64,000 bases of DNA from Selaginella moellendorffii (Eukaryota; Streptophyta; Lycopodiopsida; Selaginellales; Selaginellaceae), in contig NW_003314298.1 of the NCBI RefSeq assembly GCF_000143415.4, positions 1,598,978-1,662,977 of the forward strand, in the 5' to 3' direction. The notes under the pieces were generated by a model. That model was not told where the DNA came from. It saw only the letters and a program-made list of their open reading frames with translations, and made no database searches. The first letter of the stretch is position 1; each line of letters begins with the position of its first letter. Of the stretch, positions 10,477 through 21,748 are shown piece after piece. The position numbers and the translations under genes are program-made.

Positions 10477-12515
10477 ATGGCGTTCACTTCTCGAGCTTGG
10501 AGAGTGGCACCCTTCATCTTTGGTACCAAATTGATGCTTGGATAGATTTTGGGTCTTTTCCTTTTCTTTAGCCTCTTGAATTTTGACTCTCCATGGTCTT
10601 GATCATTGTTACATTCTTCTTCTCATGGTTTGGATACATCATCTTGATTTGTGATTTGATTTCTTCTTTGGCAGCGGTGGTGACGCTCGAACAGGCAGCT
10701 TCTTTCTCAATTGGGATCAATCTCTTCACGTTTGCATTCAACACGGAGCATTTCAGCCTCGCCACTGCTGCCAACATTGTGACCAACTTCATGGGAACGA
10801 TGTTTCTCCTCACGCTCCTTGGAGGGCTTGTGGCAGATCTCTGGTGGAGTCGGTTCAAGACGATCGTCGTCTCTGGCGTCCTGGAAATCCTGGTAAAGAT
10901 CTCTCTCTTATCTCCATTTCTCGGAAAACAAAAAATACATAGTACTTGATGACGATACCGATCTTCTGCGCAGGGGATTCTTCTCGTGGCGCTCGCAGCA
11001 TCTATAAAATCTCTCACTCCACCCGAGTGCCAGCTTCTAGATGCTTCCTGCAAGAGCGCAACCTCTTCCCAAAAGGCAGTGTTCTTTGGAGGACTCTACC
11101 TTCTAGCACTTGGAGCCGGAGGTGTCAAAGCCAACATCGCGACCATGGGAGCTGTCCACTTCGACGAGAACTCGCCCGTGGAGAAGAAAGAACTGGGGAC
11201 GTACTTCAACACGTACTTCATCCATTTCTGCATCGGAGCGCTCATTGCGATCACGGCACTCGTCTACACGCAAGAAAACGTCTCCTTCGAAGTTGGCTAT
11301 CTCATCGCGCTTGGATGCATGGTATTGGGCGTGATCGTCGCTGCCGCTGGCTATCCACTCTATCGACACAACTCGCCCAGAGACGGAACCCAAAGTCCAG
11401 TCACAAGCTTCGCCCAAGTTGTCGTGGCCGCGTTTAGGAACCGCAAGCTTTCAGTTTTGTCCCCGGAAGTTCTCCATCAGGGTCCTCTCGATGACTCAAA
11501 GACTGGCTACAGGATCGAGCACACGGACCAGTTCACGTAAGATTTTGAGATTCGCTTCGATATAGTGATCAATCGTCTTTGTAACCATGGCAGCTTCTTG
11601 GATCGAGCAGCCGTCGTCGACTATAACTCTCCCCCGACCGCACAAACCAGCCCCTGGAAGCTGTGCACGGTGACACAGGTCGAGGAGGTGAAGCTCATCC
11701 TGCGAATCCTCCCGATCTTCGCGAGCACCATCGTTCTGAACTGCGTCATCGCTCAAGTCCAGACAGTAACACTCCAGCAAGGCCGGACGATGGATCGAAG
11801 GATCACCAAGAGCTTCGAGATACCTCCGGCGTCGGTGGCAGCGCTCCCGGTCGTGTTCATGATCATAGCTCTCCCAATCTACGACCGGATCTTCGTGCCA
11901 ATCGCGCGGCGAGTCACGGGTCACGAGAACGGGATCACGTACTTGCAAAGGATCTCCGTGGGCTTGCTTCTGGCGATCGTGAGTATGGTGGTGGCGGCGT
12001 TTGTGGAGAAGAAGCGGATCCGCGTCGCTCGGGAGTTTGGGCTCCTCGATTCGCCCACCGCGAGGGTGCCGCTCAAGATCTACTGGATCATGATCCAGTA
12101 CTTCATCATTGGGCTGGCGGACATGTTCACATTCGTGGGTCTCATGGAGTTCTTCTACCGCGAGGCCCCCGAGAGAGTTCGCAGCATGTCCACGGCGTTG
12201 ACCTTTGTCTCCCTCTCCCTGGGCTACTTCTTGAGCTCCACCATTGTCGATATTGTGAAGAGGGTTACTACAAAAGGTGGCGGGCTCGGGTGGCTGCCAA
12301 GCAACATCAACAGGGGTAACATCAGCAACTTCTACCTGCTGCTTGCAAGCGTCAGCGCCGTCAACTTCGTGGTGTACGTGGCATGTGCGAGGTGGTACAG
12401 GTATAGAGATCACAGTGATGCTGATTCGGCATTGGATCGTGATGTTGAGTTAGAGGATGCACCATCAAAAGCTACGGATATTGGTAGTGTGAGCAAGAGG
12501 CCCTTGATGGCCTAG
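10477..12515 (+). CDS. NPF (NRT1/PTR family) transporter, right copy
   Basis: A tandem duplicate of 3797-5835 with the same four-exon structure: 10477-10522, 10675-10892, 10974-11536, 11594-12515, giving 582 aa. By eye it differs from the left copy at about 30-35 positions, many conservative. Examples: LEILV for LEVLV, FIHF for FILF in a membrane segment, RVTGHENG for RATGHESG, and a three-residue insertion (EDA) in the cytosolic C-terminus. All splice sites and the reading frame are kept, so both copies are probably functional. As in the left copy, there is no ExxER motif in the first helix. Convergent with the intact ClpB at 12684. Confidence 0.88.
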
Positions 12516-12683
12516 ACAATATTTCAGGACATGTCCATACAGATTCTTATATAAAATCTCACCAATCAAGCTATGCTAACTCCACATTTTACATGACATT
12601 GTTTTGGTGTCTACCAGCTTACAAACATGTAATTGGATTCTGAGAAAAGTTAGTAAAAGCACAGAAAAAACAGAAGAAACTTC

Positions 12684-15600
12684 TCACGCTACAGCGACCA
12701 GCTGATGTAAAGAAGGCGACCATTTTCTCATGGCCAGCTTCCCGTCCTCGGTCATGATAAGCACCGTGTCCTCCTCCTTGAACTCGCCCTTCAAAATCCC
12801 CTTAGCCAGCTCGTTGGTCACGTACTGCTGGATCACTCGCTTCACTGGCCTGGCGCCATAGTTCGGATCATATCCAAGCTTGGCAAACACCTGCACCGCA
12901 TCGTCCGTGATCTTCAAAGAGATCTTGCGGTGTTGGAGTCTCTTCTCCACGTTTTGCAGCTAGAGAAAAAAAGCCAAAGATCATAAACTGCCTGATCGCA
13001 AAAACACAACTTACCTGGAGCTTGACGATTTCTTGGATCTGATCCACGTCCAGGGGCTGGAACACGATGAACTCGTCCACCCTGTTCATGAACTCTGGCC
13101 GGAAGGTGGAGCGAGCCACTTCCATCACCGTCTCCTTCATCGACTGATATGCCGCGTTCTTGTCGCCCGACGATTTGAGAGCGTCCAGGATGTGCTGCGA
13201 GCCGAGGTTGGACGTCATGATCACCACGGTGTTGGTGAAGTTCACCGTCCGGCCCTGCGAGTCCGTCACGCGGCCATCGTCGAGTATCTGGAGGAAGATG
13301 TTGAAGACGTCCGCGTGAGCCTTTTCGATCTCGTCGAAGAGAACCACCGAGTAAGGCCGCCGGCGGACGCTCTCGGTCAGCTGCCCGCCTTCTTCGTATC
13401 CCACGTATCCTGGAGGAGCGCCAATGAGCCGGGACACGGCGTGCTTCTCCATGTACTCGCTCATGTCGAATCTCAGCAGCGCTTTGTCCGTGTCGAACAG
13501 GTATTCGGCTAGAGCTTTGGCCAGCTCCGTTTTCCCGACTCCGGTCGGCCCCATGAACATGAAGCTGGCGATAGGACGGTTTGGATCCGCGAGTCCAGCT
13601 CTGGAACGGCGTATAGCATCGGCCACGGCTTGCACTGCGGGGTCTTGGCCGATCAAGCGCTTGTGTAAGTGTTCGTCGAGGTGGAGCAGCTTCTCCATCT
13701 CGGACTGGAGCAGCCTTGAGACGGGAATCTTTGTCCACTTGCTGACTATCTCAGCAATGTCGTCGGCAGTGATCTCCTCTCGCAGCATTGCTTTCTCAGA
13801 CTTCCTGTACGTTGCAAGCTCGCCTTCGGCTTCGTTGAGTTGCTTTTGTAAGTTGGTAAGGACGCCATACTTGAGCTCGGCGGCTCTGTTGAGGTCGTAG
13901 TCTCTCTCGGCCTGTTGGATTTCGAGATTGACACGGTCAATCTGCCAAACACAAGCACAAGTTTAATTTCTGCTTTGCGACCAAAAAAAACAAGGAAAAA
14001 AAAAAAAAAAAACAAAAAACACGTGTACCTCTTCTTTGATCGAGTTGATGCGAGTCATGATCGACTTTTCCATCTCCCATTGCTGCTGCAAGGCCTTCTG
14101 CTTCTCTTTGAGAGATGCTAGCTCTGCTTCTAGCTTCTGCAGCCTCTCGCGGGAAGCTTTATCATTGTCATGTTCAACGGATAAACGCTCCATCTCCAGC
14201 TTGATGATAACCCGATCAATCTCGTCTAGAGCAGTCGGCTTCGACGTCCTCTCCATCTTCAGCTTTGCAGCGGCCTCGTCAACAAGATCGATGGCTATGT
14301 TACAGGAAAAAAAAATGAAAACACATCCAGGACATAATTGATAAATCTCGCACCTTTGTCTGGTAAGAAACGGTCGCTGATATAACGAGAAGAGAGTATA
14401 GCAGCTTCGACTAAAGCGTTGTCTGAGATTTTTACTCCGTGGTGAAGCTCGTATTTCTCTCGCAATCCACGAAGAATGGATATCGCATCTTCCACGGCAG
14501 GCTCCGCAACATAAACTTGCTGGAAACGTCTTTCCAGAGCTGCATCCTTCTCAAGGTACTTGCGATATTCCTTTATTGTCGTGGCACCAATGCACCTCAG
14601 TTCACCACGGCCCAGCATTGGCTTTAGCAAGTTTCCAGCATCCATTGCTCCCGAGGTGGCACCTGAAAAAACAAGTACCGTGCTTGGAGTCGAAAATGCA
14701 AAATCGCACACACAAAGTACCTGCCCCGACGACCATGTGTATTTCGTCAATGAAAAGCACAATGTACCCCTCTGACTCCTTCACTTCTTTTAGAACAGCT
14801 TTTAATCGATCTTCAAATTCTCCTTGAAACTTCGCTCCTGCGATCAAGGCTCCCAAGTCCAATGATATCAGCTGCATTTGTAATGGTAAGGTGTTGCAAT
14901 AGCACTCGCGTAAAACATACCTTCCGGTTGGCAAGGGCCTCGGGCACGTCTCCTTGAACTATACGCTGAGCAAGTCTATGCAAAAAAATCAAGCCAGCAG
15001 AAGCCAGTGATTTCCATACCCTTCGGCTATAGCAGTCTTGCCCACACCAGGCTCTCCAATCACGACGGGATTGTTCTTGGTTCGCCGGCACAAGATTTGA
15101 ATGCACCGTCGAATTTCGTCATCACGACCGATGACCGGATCAAGCTTTCCTTGGCGGGCCATCTCCGTCAAATCCACTCCAAATTTCTCTAGTGCTTCAT
15201 ACTTGTTTTCAGGGGCTGGAACAAGAAAACAAACGAGTGTTGAAATTTTTTGACAAAGAAAACAACGAACCTTGATCAGTAACCTTCTGTGTCCCTCGAA
15301 TGGCAGTGATCGCATCTTTAGTAGCCTTGGCATTGAGACCGAACTGCCCAAACAACTCCTTCCCGATACGAATGTCTTCCGCGAGCGCAAGAACTAAATG
15401 CTCGATTGACGTATAATTATCTCCAAAGTCCTTCATGTGACCCTTGGCTCGATCGAGCAAACTGTCGAGGCTCTGGCCAAGCATAGCGCCAGATATGTTT
15501 CCCGCCACCTAGAAGAACACGCGCACAATAAGAAGGTCTCAATCGAAAGAAAAAAAACACTTTTCACCTTAGGCTGGCGCTCGATGTATCGCTCAGTTGC

Positions 15601-16122
15601 TTGCAAAAGAGCCGAGTTATCAATCCCGGCCTTGGTGAAAATCCTCCGTGCAAGACCATTTTTTTGCTCCAGCAAAGCCTTTAAAAGATGCTCGGTTTCT
15701 ACAACCTGTTGTCTGTTTGATTGTGCCAGTTCCACGGCGGAAACCATGGCTTGCCAAGCCATGTTTGTGTAATCCTTGGGAGAAAGCTGCCAGGAAAGAA
15801 AGAGAAAAGAAACTCTTCGAATCAGAGAACTAGGCAAATAAGAAACACTCACAGTGACCGGCGCTTCCAAGCGCGAGGTGCCATGGAAGCCTCGCCTGTG
15901 ATCCAGCGACCATAGAACGCCTCGCCGGTAGAGACTGTCGGACCAGAATCTAGAGGACGCCCTGTGCGCGATTCTCCCGGAAACTTCTGATGCAGATTGA
16001 CTGCTAGAGTTACTCAGATTTCGCGTGGCGCCACCGGCGACGCATCGCACCTGTGGCAGCAGCTCCTCCGCCGCTCGCAGCGCTCGCCCGATCGCTCTCC
16101 CCTGCATCCTTCGTTGACACAA
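12684..16122 (-). CDS. CLPB4: ClpB/Hsp100 disaggregase, organellar (probably mitochondrial)
   Basis: An AAA+ hexameric unfoldase that rescues aggregated protein with Hsp70. Ten exons (from the 3' genome side: 12684-12959, 13015-13941, 14029-14294, 14354-14662, 14721-14871, 14921-14975, 15020-15215, 15271-15508, 15568-15786, 15853-16122) give 968 aa, matching organellar ClpB length. Exon 1 (90 residues) is an Arg/Ser-rich presequence ending near [15 protein letters not shown], which suggests mitochondria; a plastid location (ClpB3) is possible. Then come a Clp_N domain, NBD1 with [13 protein letters not shown] and FIDEIH, a coiled-coil middle domain ([20 protein letters not shown]), NBD2 with [15 protein letters not shown] and [11 protein letters not shown], and a C-terminal D2-small domain. 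This is the intact partner of the pseudogene at 6030. Confidence 0.93.
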
Positions 16123-16359
16123 AACCCTAAACTCACTCGCACAGCCAGGAAGGAAATGCTAGAGGTTTCTGGAGGGTTTTACACGTGGCAGAAAACTTTT
16201 GTAGTTTTATTAATTTGCAAATAGAGGTTAGCAATTCAATTCTGAATCTTAAAGGAATAATACGGAGCTCAAGAACTAGCACCACCTAGAAGAATAAAGG
16301 GGCAACACCTTTACCTCGCCATAGCTTACACAATATGCAGTTTGCTTGGATCCCATAAA

Positions 16360-16525
16360 AGAAAGACCCAAAAACTCTTAAAAACTTCTTTGGTGTCTTC
16401 TATGTTTCTGCATTACTTTGACTTTCATAGTCAACAATCTCTTCCACTTGCTGCTTCAATTGAATCCTCTGTACAAGGCCAGCCACTCAGCGATTTGCAC
16501 AACATTTATTTAAGTACTGAGGTTA
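16360..16525 (+). pseudogene. Tau-class GST relic
   Basis: Resembles exon 1 of the GST at 19358. The best part, 16441-16510, matches 19485-19590 (ctgcttcaattgaatcctct versus ctgctccaattgaatcccct). A 24-bp piece between two copies of acaag is deleted, and the ggccagcc..gcgatttgc..caacat part continues beyond it. The upstream 16360-16440 match is weaker. No open frame remains. Confidence 0.55.
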
Positions 16526-16929
16526 TGGTTAGAGTAGTTGAGGTCCTTAAAACATTGATGTATAATTCAAGTTTAATGTTATAAATTAGTAGATTTCAAG
16601 TTCCATTGAAAATTTTGAAATGCAGATTGTTAATGTATTTAGAATGATCAGAAAAAATAAATGATATATACACAGAAGAACGTTTATATGATAGATTTGT
16701 CATCTATAAAGTCTGACATTGAATTTTTTTAAAATTTATTATTTATTAACTTTGGTGATAGTGAATATACCTAGAATATTCTTGGATTTTCTGGCATATT
16801 CTCCTATCTACATTTATATTAATATTGTGTTTATATGTTTATAATTTATAAACTTTCTTAAACACCTCTAGGTATATTCTAGCAATTAAATTTATCTTGT
16901 ATTTATAAATTATAAACATGTTTATAATT

Positions 16930-17195
16930 TAAATAATTTACTGCATGTTGCATGTAACAACAATTTTTTTGTTTAATATAGTATTATTTCTATTTTTTAA
17001 TCTAATTGATTTATAATTATAATTGATTTAACATGTTTATCTTGTTATATATTAGGAGGTAGAATAAACTAGGATATACTAGAAAGTATTTAGGAAAATT
17101 TATACATTATAAATATAAGATTAATCTAAATGAATAACAATCATTAGATAGTAGAATATCTTAGATATCCAAGCATATTCTAGATATATTCTAAT
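16930..17195. repeat. AT-rich repeat unit, copy 1
   Basis: Shares order and wording with 18005-18260: a tgcatgttgcatgta segment, then ..attatttctatt.., then ..aataaactaggatatactag.., then ..gattaatctaaatgaataac.., then ..gaatatc.tagatatccaagcat. Spacing is about 1.07 kb. A fragment also lies at 9400-9570. Confidence 0.55.
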
Positions 17196-18004
17196 CCCTC
17201 TCAGGTCAAACCAAAAACTGTCTTACACTTTAAGCCAATGCAAAAGAGGTTCAAAATTCTAATTTTTCTGGAGTTAGCTGAGATCACAGGTAGGGATGGT
17301 GGTGTACACTACATCGCAAACAAATTGCTTAAGATAGAGCACTTAGACATAATTGTGAACTCTTTAATGAGGATCAACATTTGCTTGCCACTAGTAACTC
17401 TGGTAAGGGAATTTATTACACATATGGTAAGAACTAGAATTTTAAATAAAATTTTAATTTTCTTAGAGGTGTTTGAGATTACAAGTTGAATGGTGATAGC
17501 TACAACTACACCTTGGATAAATAACTCAAGATAAAGCACTTAAACACAGTTGTGAGTTCCTTCTTGACAGGGATCATCATTTGTTTGTCATTAGCATTTT
17601 TGGTGATAGGAATTCATAGTTGTACACATGTATCAAGAACTTGTGGAAAAATATTCCAGAGTCTAAGTAAATATTTAGTGGCCAAATGAAGAATTAGTGA
17701 CGGTTAAAAGGCTTAAAAGTTGCAAAGAGAATAAGTTGATAAATTTCATATATTATTAGCCAAATCTAAGCTTAGATAACAAAAGAATGATATATAACTT
17801 AATTAAAAACCATAAAGATTATAACATATTCTTTTACTTTGTTCTATTCAAACTTTTAATATAATATTATATTTTAAGTATTTTTAAAGTATTGAGTTAC
17901 TTCTAATTTCAAAAATTAAATTAAAATTAGTATTTTAATTTCTACCCTCCGATTTCATATAAAACTTACAATAAGTTTTAAAAATGATATTATAATTAAA
18001 AAGT

Positions 18005-18260
18005 TTAAAAGAATTTGTTGCATGTTGCATATAGCAATGCTTAGTTTGCTTAATAGTAGTGTTATTTCTATTATTAATCTATAGTTATAAACATGTTTAT
18101 AATTTATAAACACAAGATTAATTTTATTGAATATCAACCACTAGATGGTAAAATAAACTAGAATATACTAGGAAGTGTATAGGATCAATAATACAAGATT
18201 AATATAAATGAATAACAACCCTTAGATGTTAGAATATTCTAGAATATTCAAGCATGTTTT
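18005..18260. repeat. AT-rich repeat unit, copy 2
   Basis: Second diverged copy of the unit at 16930-17195, ending in ttagaatattctagaatatt and caagcatg. Origin (MITE, solo LTR or other) cannot be settled by eye. Confidence 0.55.
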
Positions 18261-19357
18261 AAGTATATCCACTACCACACAGATATTACAGTGAAATAAA
18301 TTTCTTTATTTTTTGATATCTTAGAAAATCCTAAATATAAATTTTTATTGGTGTTGTAATATATCCCCTTACTAAAATACTATCCATAAAATTGAATAAA
18401 ATAGTTAAGGTTAAACTCAGTTATCATGCTCTCATTTTGGTTTATATCCATTATTGCCAGATGCAAATATTAATTTCAATATCAAAGTTAATGAGCCGAA
18501 ATGCCTCCCCTTAACACTTATTCAAGGCAAGCATATAGGACATTGGTGTGTAACTAAAAAGCTACACAAGTCTTTCTATTATCTAAAGATCCTTTAATTA
18601 TGATTAATAGTACATATGAAAGAAAATGCACTTCAAGTTCCATATTCTATAATTGTTTTTAAAGTATCATAAATGAAATTTATTTGATTGTTAGGGCTCA
18701 TTAATTAACATAATTCTATATTCTATAAATGTTCTATGACTCAATAATTCCCTTGTTTCAGAACCCCCTACTTTAGATGCGACTCTTTTATTATTTATTT
18801 TTCTAGGAAATTTTTCTTCTAATAATTTTCCAATCTTAATTAAAACTTAAGCATTTTCATTATTAAAAGTGCATCATTATCTCCATAATATCTTTTAGTT
18901 CGAGGAGCTGGATCATTTCCATGAGTTTGGCTTGCAAATTCTAACTTAAAAGTATACACTTACTAAGAACTTATTCATAACGATGTCTAATATTAAAAAA
19001 TTTTCATAGCGCCTATTGTTAAGGTTTAAAGCACTATGTTGTGGCATTTGGCGCAAATTCTGCGGTAGATGATAGGTCACGCTCATTTGCCTCCAGGTAG
19101 CCCTTCATATTGTACATATTTCGCATTCTTGAGATGTTTCGATGGGCACTGCGAGACTAGAAACAGTAGATAGATAGATTCATCTTCCTTGCGATGGATC
19201 TTCGGCCTGGGGCACCATTGCCGGGGTGATTCCTTTTTACTTATTTAATGAATGAGAGAAAGTCAAAGTAATCCTCCTCTTGACTTGTTTTAGTTTAAAT
19301 GAATGCAACAAAAAAGCATGGAAAAGTTTTTAAGGGGATCCGCGGATTGTGTAAGCT

Positions 19358-20072
19358 ATGGCGGAGGAGAAAGAGGTAAAACTCTTGTATGTCTTTCCCA
19401 GCCCCTTTGTTCTTCGAGTGGTGCTAGTTCTTGAGCTCAAAGGAATCACGTACGAGATCATCCCCGACGATCTCTTCAACAAGAGCTCACTGCTGCTCCA
19501 ATTGAATCCCCTGTACAAGAAATTTCCCGTCCTGATCCACAAGGGCCAGCCCATCTGCGATTCGCGCAACATCATCGAGTACCTAGACGAGACATTCCCA
19601 CACACGCCCGCGGTTCTTCCCAGAGACCCTCTCGCGCGATCCAGGGAGCGATTCCTGGCCGAGTTTGTGGAGAACAAGGTAAGCCCCAGAATTTACATCT
19701 CCTGGATCGAGTCTGAGAGTTTCCTGCCAGATCTTCGCCACTTGCGGCAATATCAACTTCGGGCTGGGCGCCACTCCCGCGGATCTAGCCAAGAGCTGCG
19801 AGCTCTTCGAGGAGGAGCTACGCAAGCACGAATGCACGCCCTTCTTCGCCGGCGACAAGCTAGGGCTCGTTGATATCGTGCTCCTCGCGCCCGCAATCTG
19901 GGCTCGCGACCAAATGCCATCGGCAGATCACTGCCCCAATCTCCACAGGCTGCTGTGCGCGCTGCGCGATCATCCAGTCGTGAAATCCGCGCTCCCCGAT
20001 GCTGACACCGTGGAAACCCTGTTGACCCAAGCCATGCCAATGCTCGAGCAGCTCTATGGCGGCAAGCCCTAG
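19358..20072 (+). CDS. Glutathione S-transferase, tau class
   Basis: A cytosolic GST conjugating glutathione to electrophiles. Two exons, 19358-19678 and 19731-20072, give 220 aa, the usual tau length. The N-terminal thioredoxin-fold domain has the catalytic Ser15 in PSPFVLRV, the cis-Pro segment KKFPVLIHKG, and the glutathione-binding CDSRNIIEYLDE (tau enzymes usually have an ES pair; here DS). The helical C-terminal domain runs from about residue 90, with KLGLVDIVLLAPA. The single intron falls after codon 107, the same place as in the second tau GST of this window (58217-58945). The stop is only 135 bp before the next gene's start. Confidence 0.92.
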
Positions 20073-20206
20073 TCCTTTAAAATTCATCGAATATTCTCAA
20101 AGACAAGCAAATTTTAGCAAGCTACCTGTTTGACCTGGAAACAGAGGAAGGGAGTTTTAGGGTTCTTGGAGTGGGGCGAAGATCTGATGAATTCTTGAGT
20201 TTGTGT

Positions 20207-21748
20207 ATGGATTTGACGCGGAGGGAGCGGGCGATCTGTGAATTTGCCTTCCTTGCGTGTTTCTTCTTGTGCTCGGCTGCAGCTTCTTCTACAGCGGGTA
20301 AGCATTGCTTCGTTGCAATGTTTCTGATACGGTCTTCGTGCAATGCGTAGACGTTGTTTTGCGCAGCGGCGCCGATAACAGCCAGAAATTTAATCTTACC
20401 CTCGCAAAGATTTTGGTGGAGTATGCATCAGCGGTAAGTTGATTGAGATATTTCGATAGAGCTATAGGAGATTTGGGATTTTTCTTTCAGATCTTAATAG
20501 CTAAGAAATATTTCAGGTATATGTAGATGATCCGGCAGAGCTGTGGCAATGGAGTTGTGATCGATGTAACAGTCGGACGAAAGTAAGCTTTTAGTATTTC
20601 TCGCAAGAATTTCCTTTGCTTTCATCCTTCTTCTTTAAAGGGATTTGAGCTTGTGGATTTGATCATAGATGTCAAACATTGCCTTCAGGTACGTTAGACG
20701 CAAGCTTTTTTTTTTTTTTTTTCCGTCTAAAGTTTTTCCTGCAGGCTTTTGTTGGCCTGGACAGAAACCTCGGAGCCATTGTCATGGCATTTCGTGGGAC
20801 TCAAGAAAGCAGGTAATGTGGTTTTCCTTTCAGAATTTGCAAAAGAAACGAAGACAAACTTGCGTTGCGTAGCGTCCAGAACTGGGTGGAAGATTTATAT
20901 TTCAGACAACTGGATTTTCACTATCCCGGATGCGTTGACGCAATGGTACTTGCAGTGGCATTTACGCTCTCATTCTGACTTTGAGATCATTCGTTTCCTA
21001 AGGTTCACCATGGATTCTACTCCGCGTACCACAACACAACGCTCAGGCCTCGTGTTCTCGCGGCTGTCCACGCTTTAGTAGGCCAACACAAAGACTTGAA
21101 ACTGATGATCACCGGACACTCCATGGGAGGAGCAATGGCAACCTTTGCTGCTCTGGATCTCGTGGTATGATCCTTTTTCACATTTGGTCTCTGCGTAGCA
21201 CTTTTTAAGTTTTGGCTGCGGCTCAGGTGAATCACAAACTAGAAAACGTCCACGTTGTCACCTTCGGCCAGCCTCGAGTAGGCAATCCAGCATTCGCAGA
21301 CTATTACAGAGCGATGGTGCCGGACACGATACGAATGACGCACGCTCACGACTTGGTTCCTCATTTGCCACCTTACTACCCGTTTTTCGGCGAGAGAACT
21401 TACCACCACTTTGCAACCGAGGTAAGACATATCAAGATTTGATTTCTCCGGGGCTGGCCCATCGCCCATCTTACAATTCCTATCCAAAACAGGTTTGGAT
21501 CTACAGCTGTGAAATGGACATCCTAACTTACGATGTTTTCCGCGTCTGCGACGATTCGGGCGAGGATCCAACTTGTTGCAGGTAGAGAACAAAAAGAAAA
21601 GAAAAGAAAAGAAAGAGTTTGAGATTCCTGTTTTAATCTCGCGAGACCGCTGTGCAGATCGGTGGTAGGAAACAGCGTTTCGGACCATCTTATGTATCTC
21701 GGGGTGTTTCTCAAGGCGGAGCCTTTCCTGCAGCGACAAAGCTCGTAA
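20207..21748 (+). CDS. Class 3 lipase, secreted
   Basis: An alpha/beta-hydrolase of the fungal-lipase (class 3) family, hydrolysing acylglycerols or related esters. Exons 20207-20297, 20351-20433, 20517-20582, 20641-20688, 20745-20812, 20873-20945, 21003-21164, 21227-21421, 21493-21581, 21658-21748 give 321 aa. An N-terminal hydrophobic signal (FAFLACFFLCSAAAS) points to the secretory pathway. The nucleophile elbow GHSMGG has Ser at about residue 183; AFRGTQES forms the oxyanion segment; a catalytic Asp is likely in AHDLVPHLPP, with the His in TYHHF. Paired cysteines (WSCDRC, DPTCC) suggest disulfides. Exon 2 is taken to start at 20351, because only that acceptor keeps the frame into SQKFNLTLAKILVEYAS. 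Confidence 0.9.

Larger units (their letters stand above)
8220..15757. repeat. Tandem segmental duplication, right block
   Basis: The right copy of the unit, about 7.5 kb, longer because it keeps the ClpB middle-domain exons and carries an AT-rich insertion at about 9400-9570. Similarity with the left block stops within the second ClpB exon near 15757; the first ClpB exon exists only here. Confidence 0.9.
16200..19330. other. AT-rich gene-free stretch
   Basis: About 3.1 kb with no credible coding exon. It holds a short GST relic at the left (16360-16525) and two related AT-rich segments about 1.07 kb apart. Probably old mobile-element debris; no terminal repeats or protein-coding remains were found. 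Confidence 0.6.

Noticed and set aside
11496-12413. A 305-codon minus-strand open frame over the NPF gene
   Set aside because: Shadow of the well-supported transporter exon; its protein is a low-complexity mix of Arg, Asp and His with no family resemblance. The same shadow occurs in the left copy.
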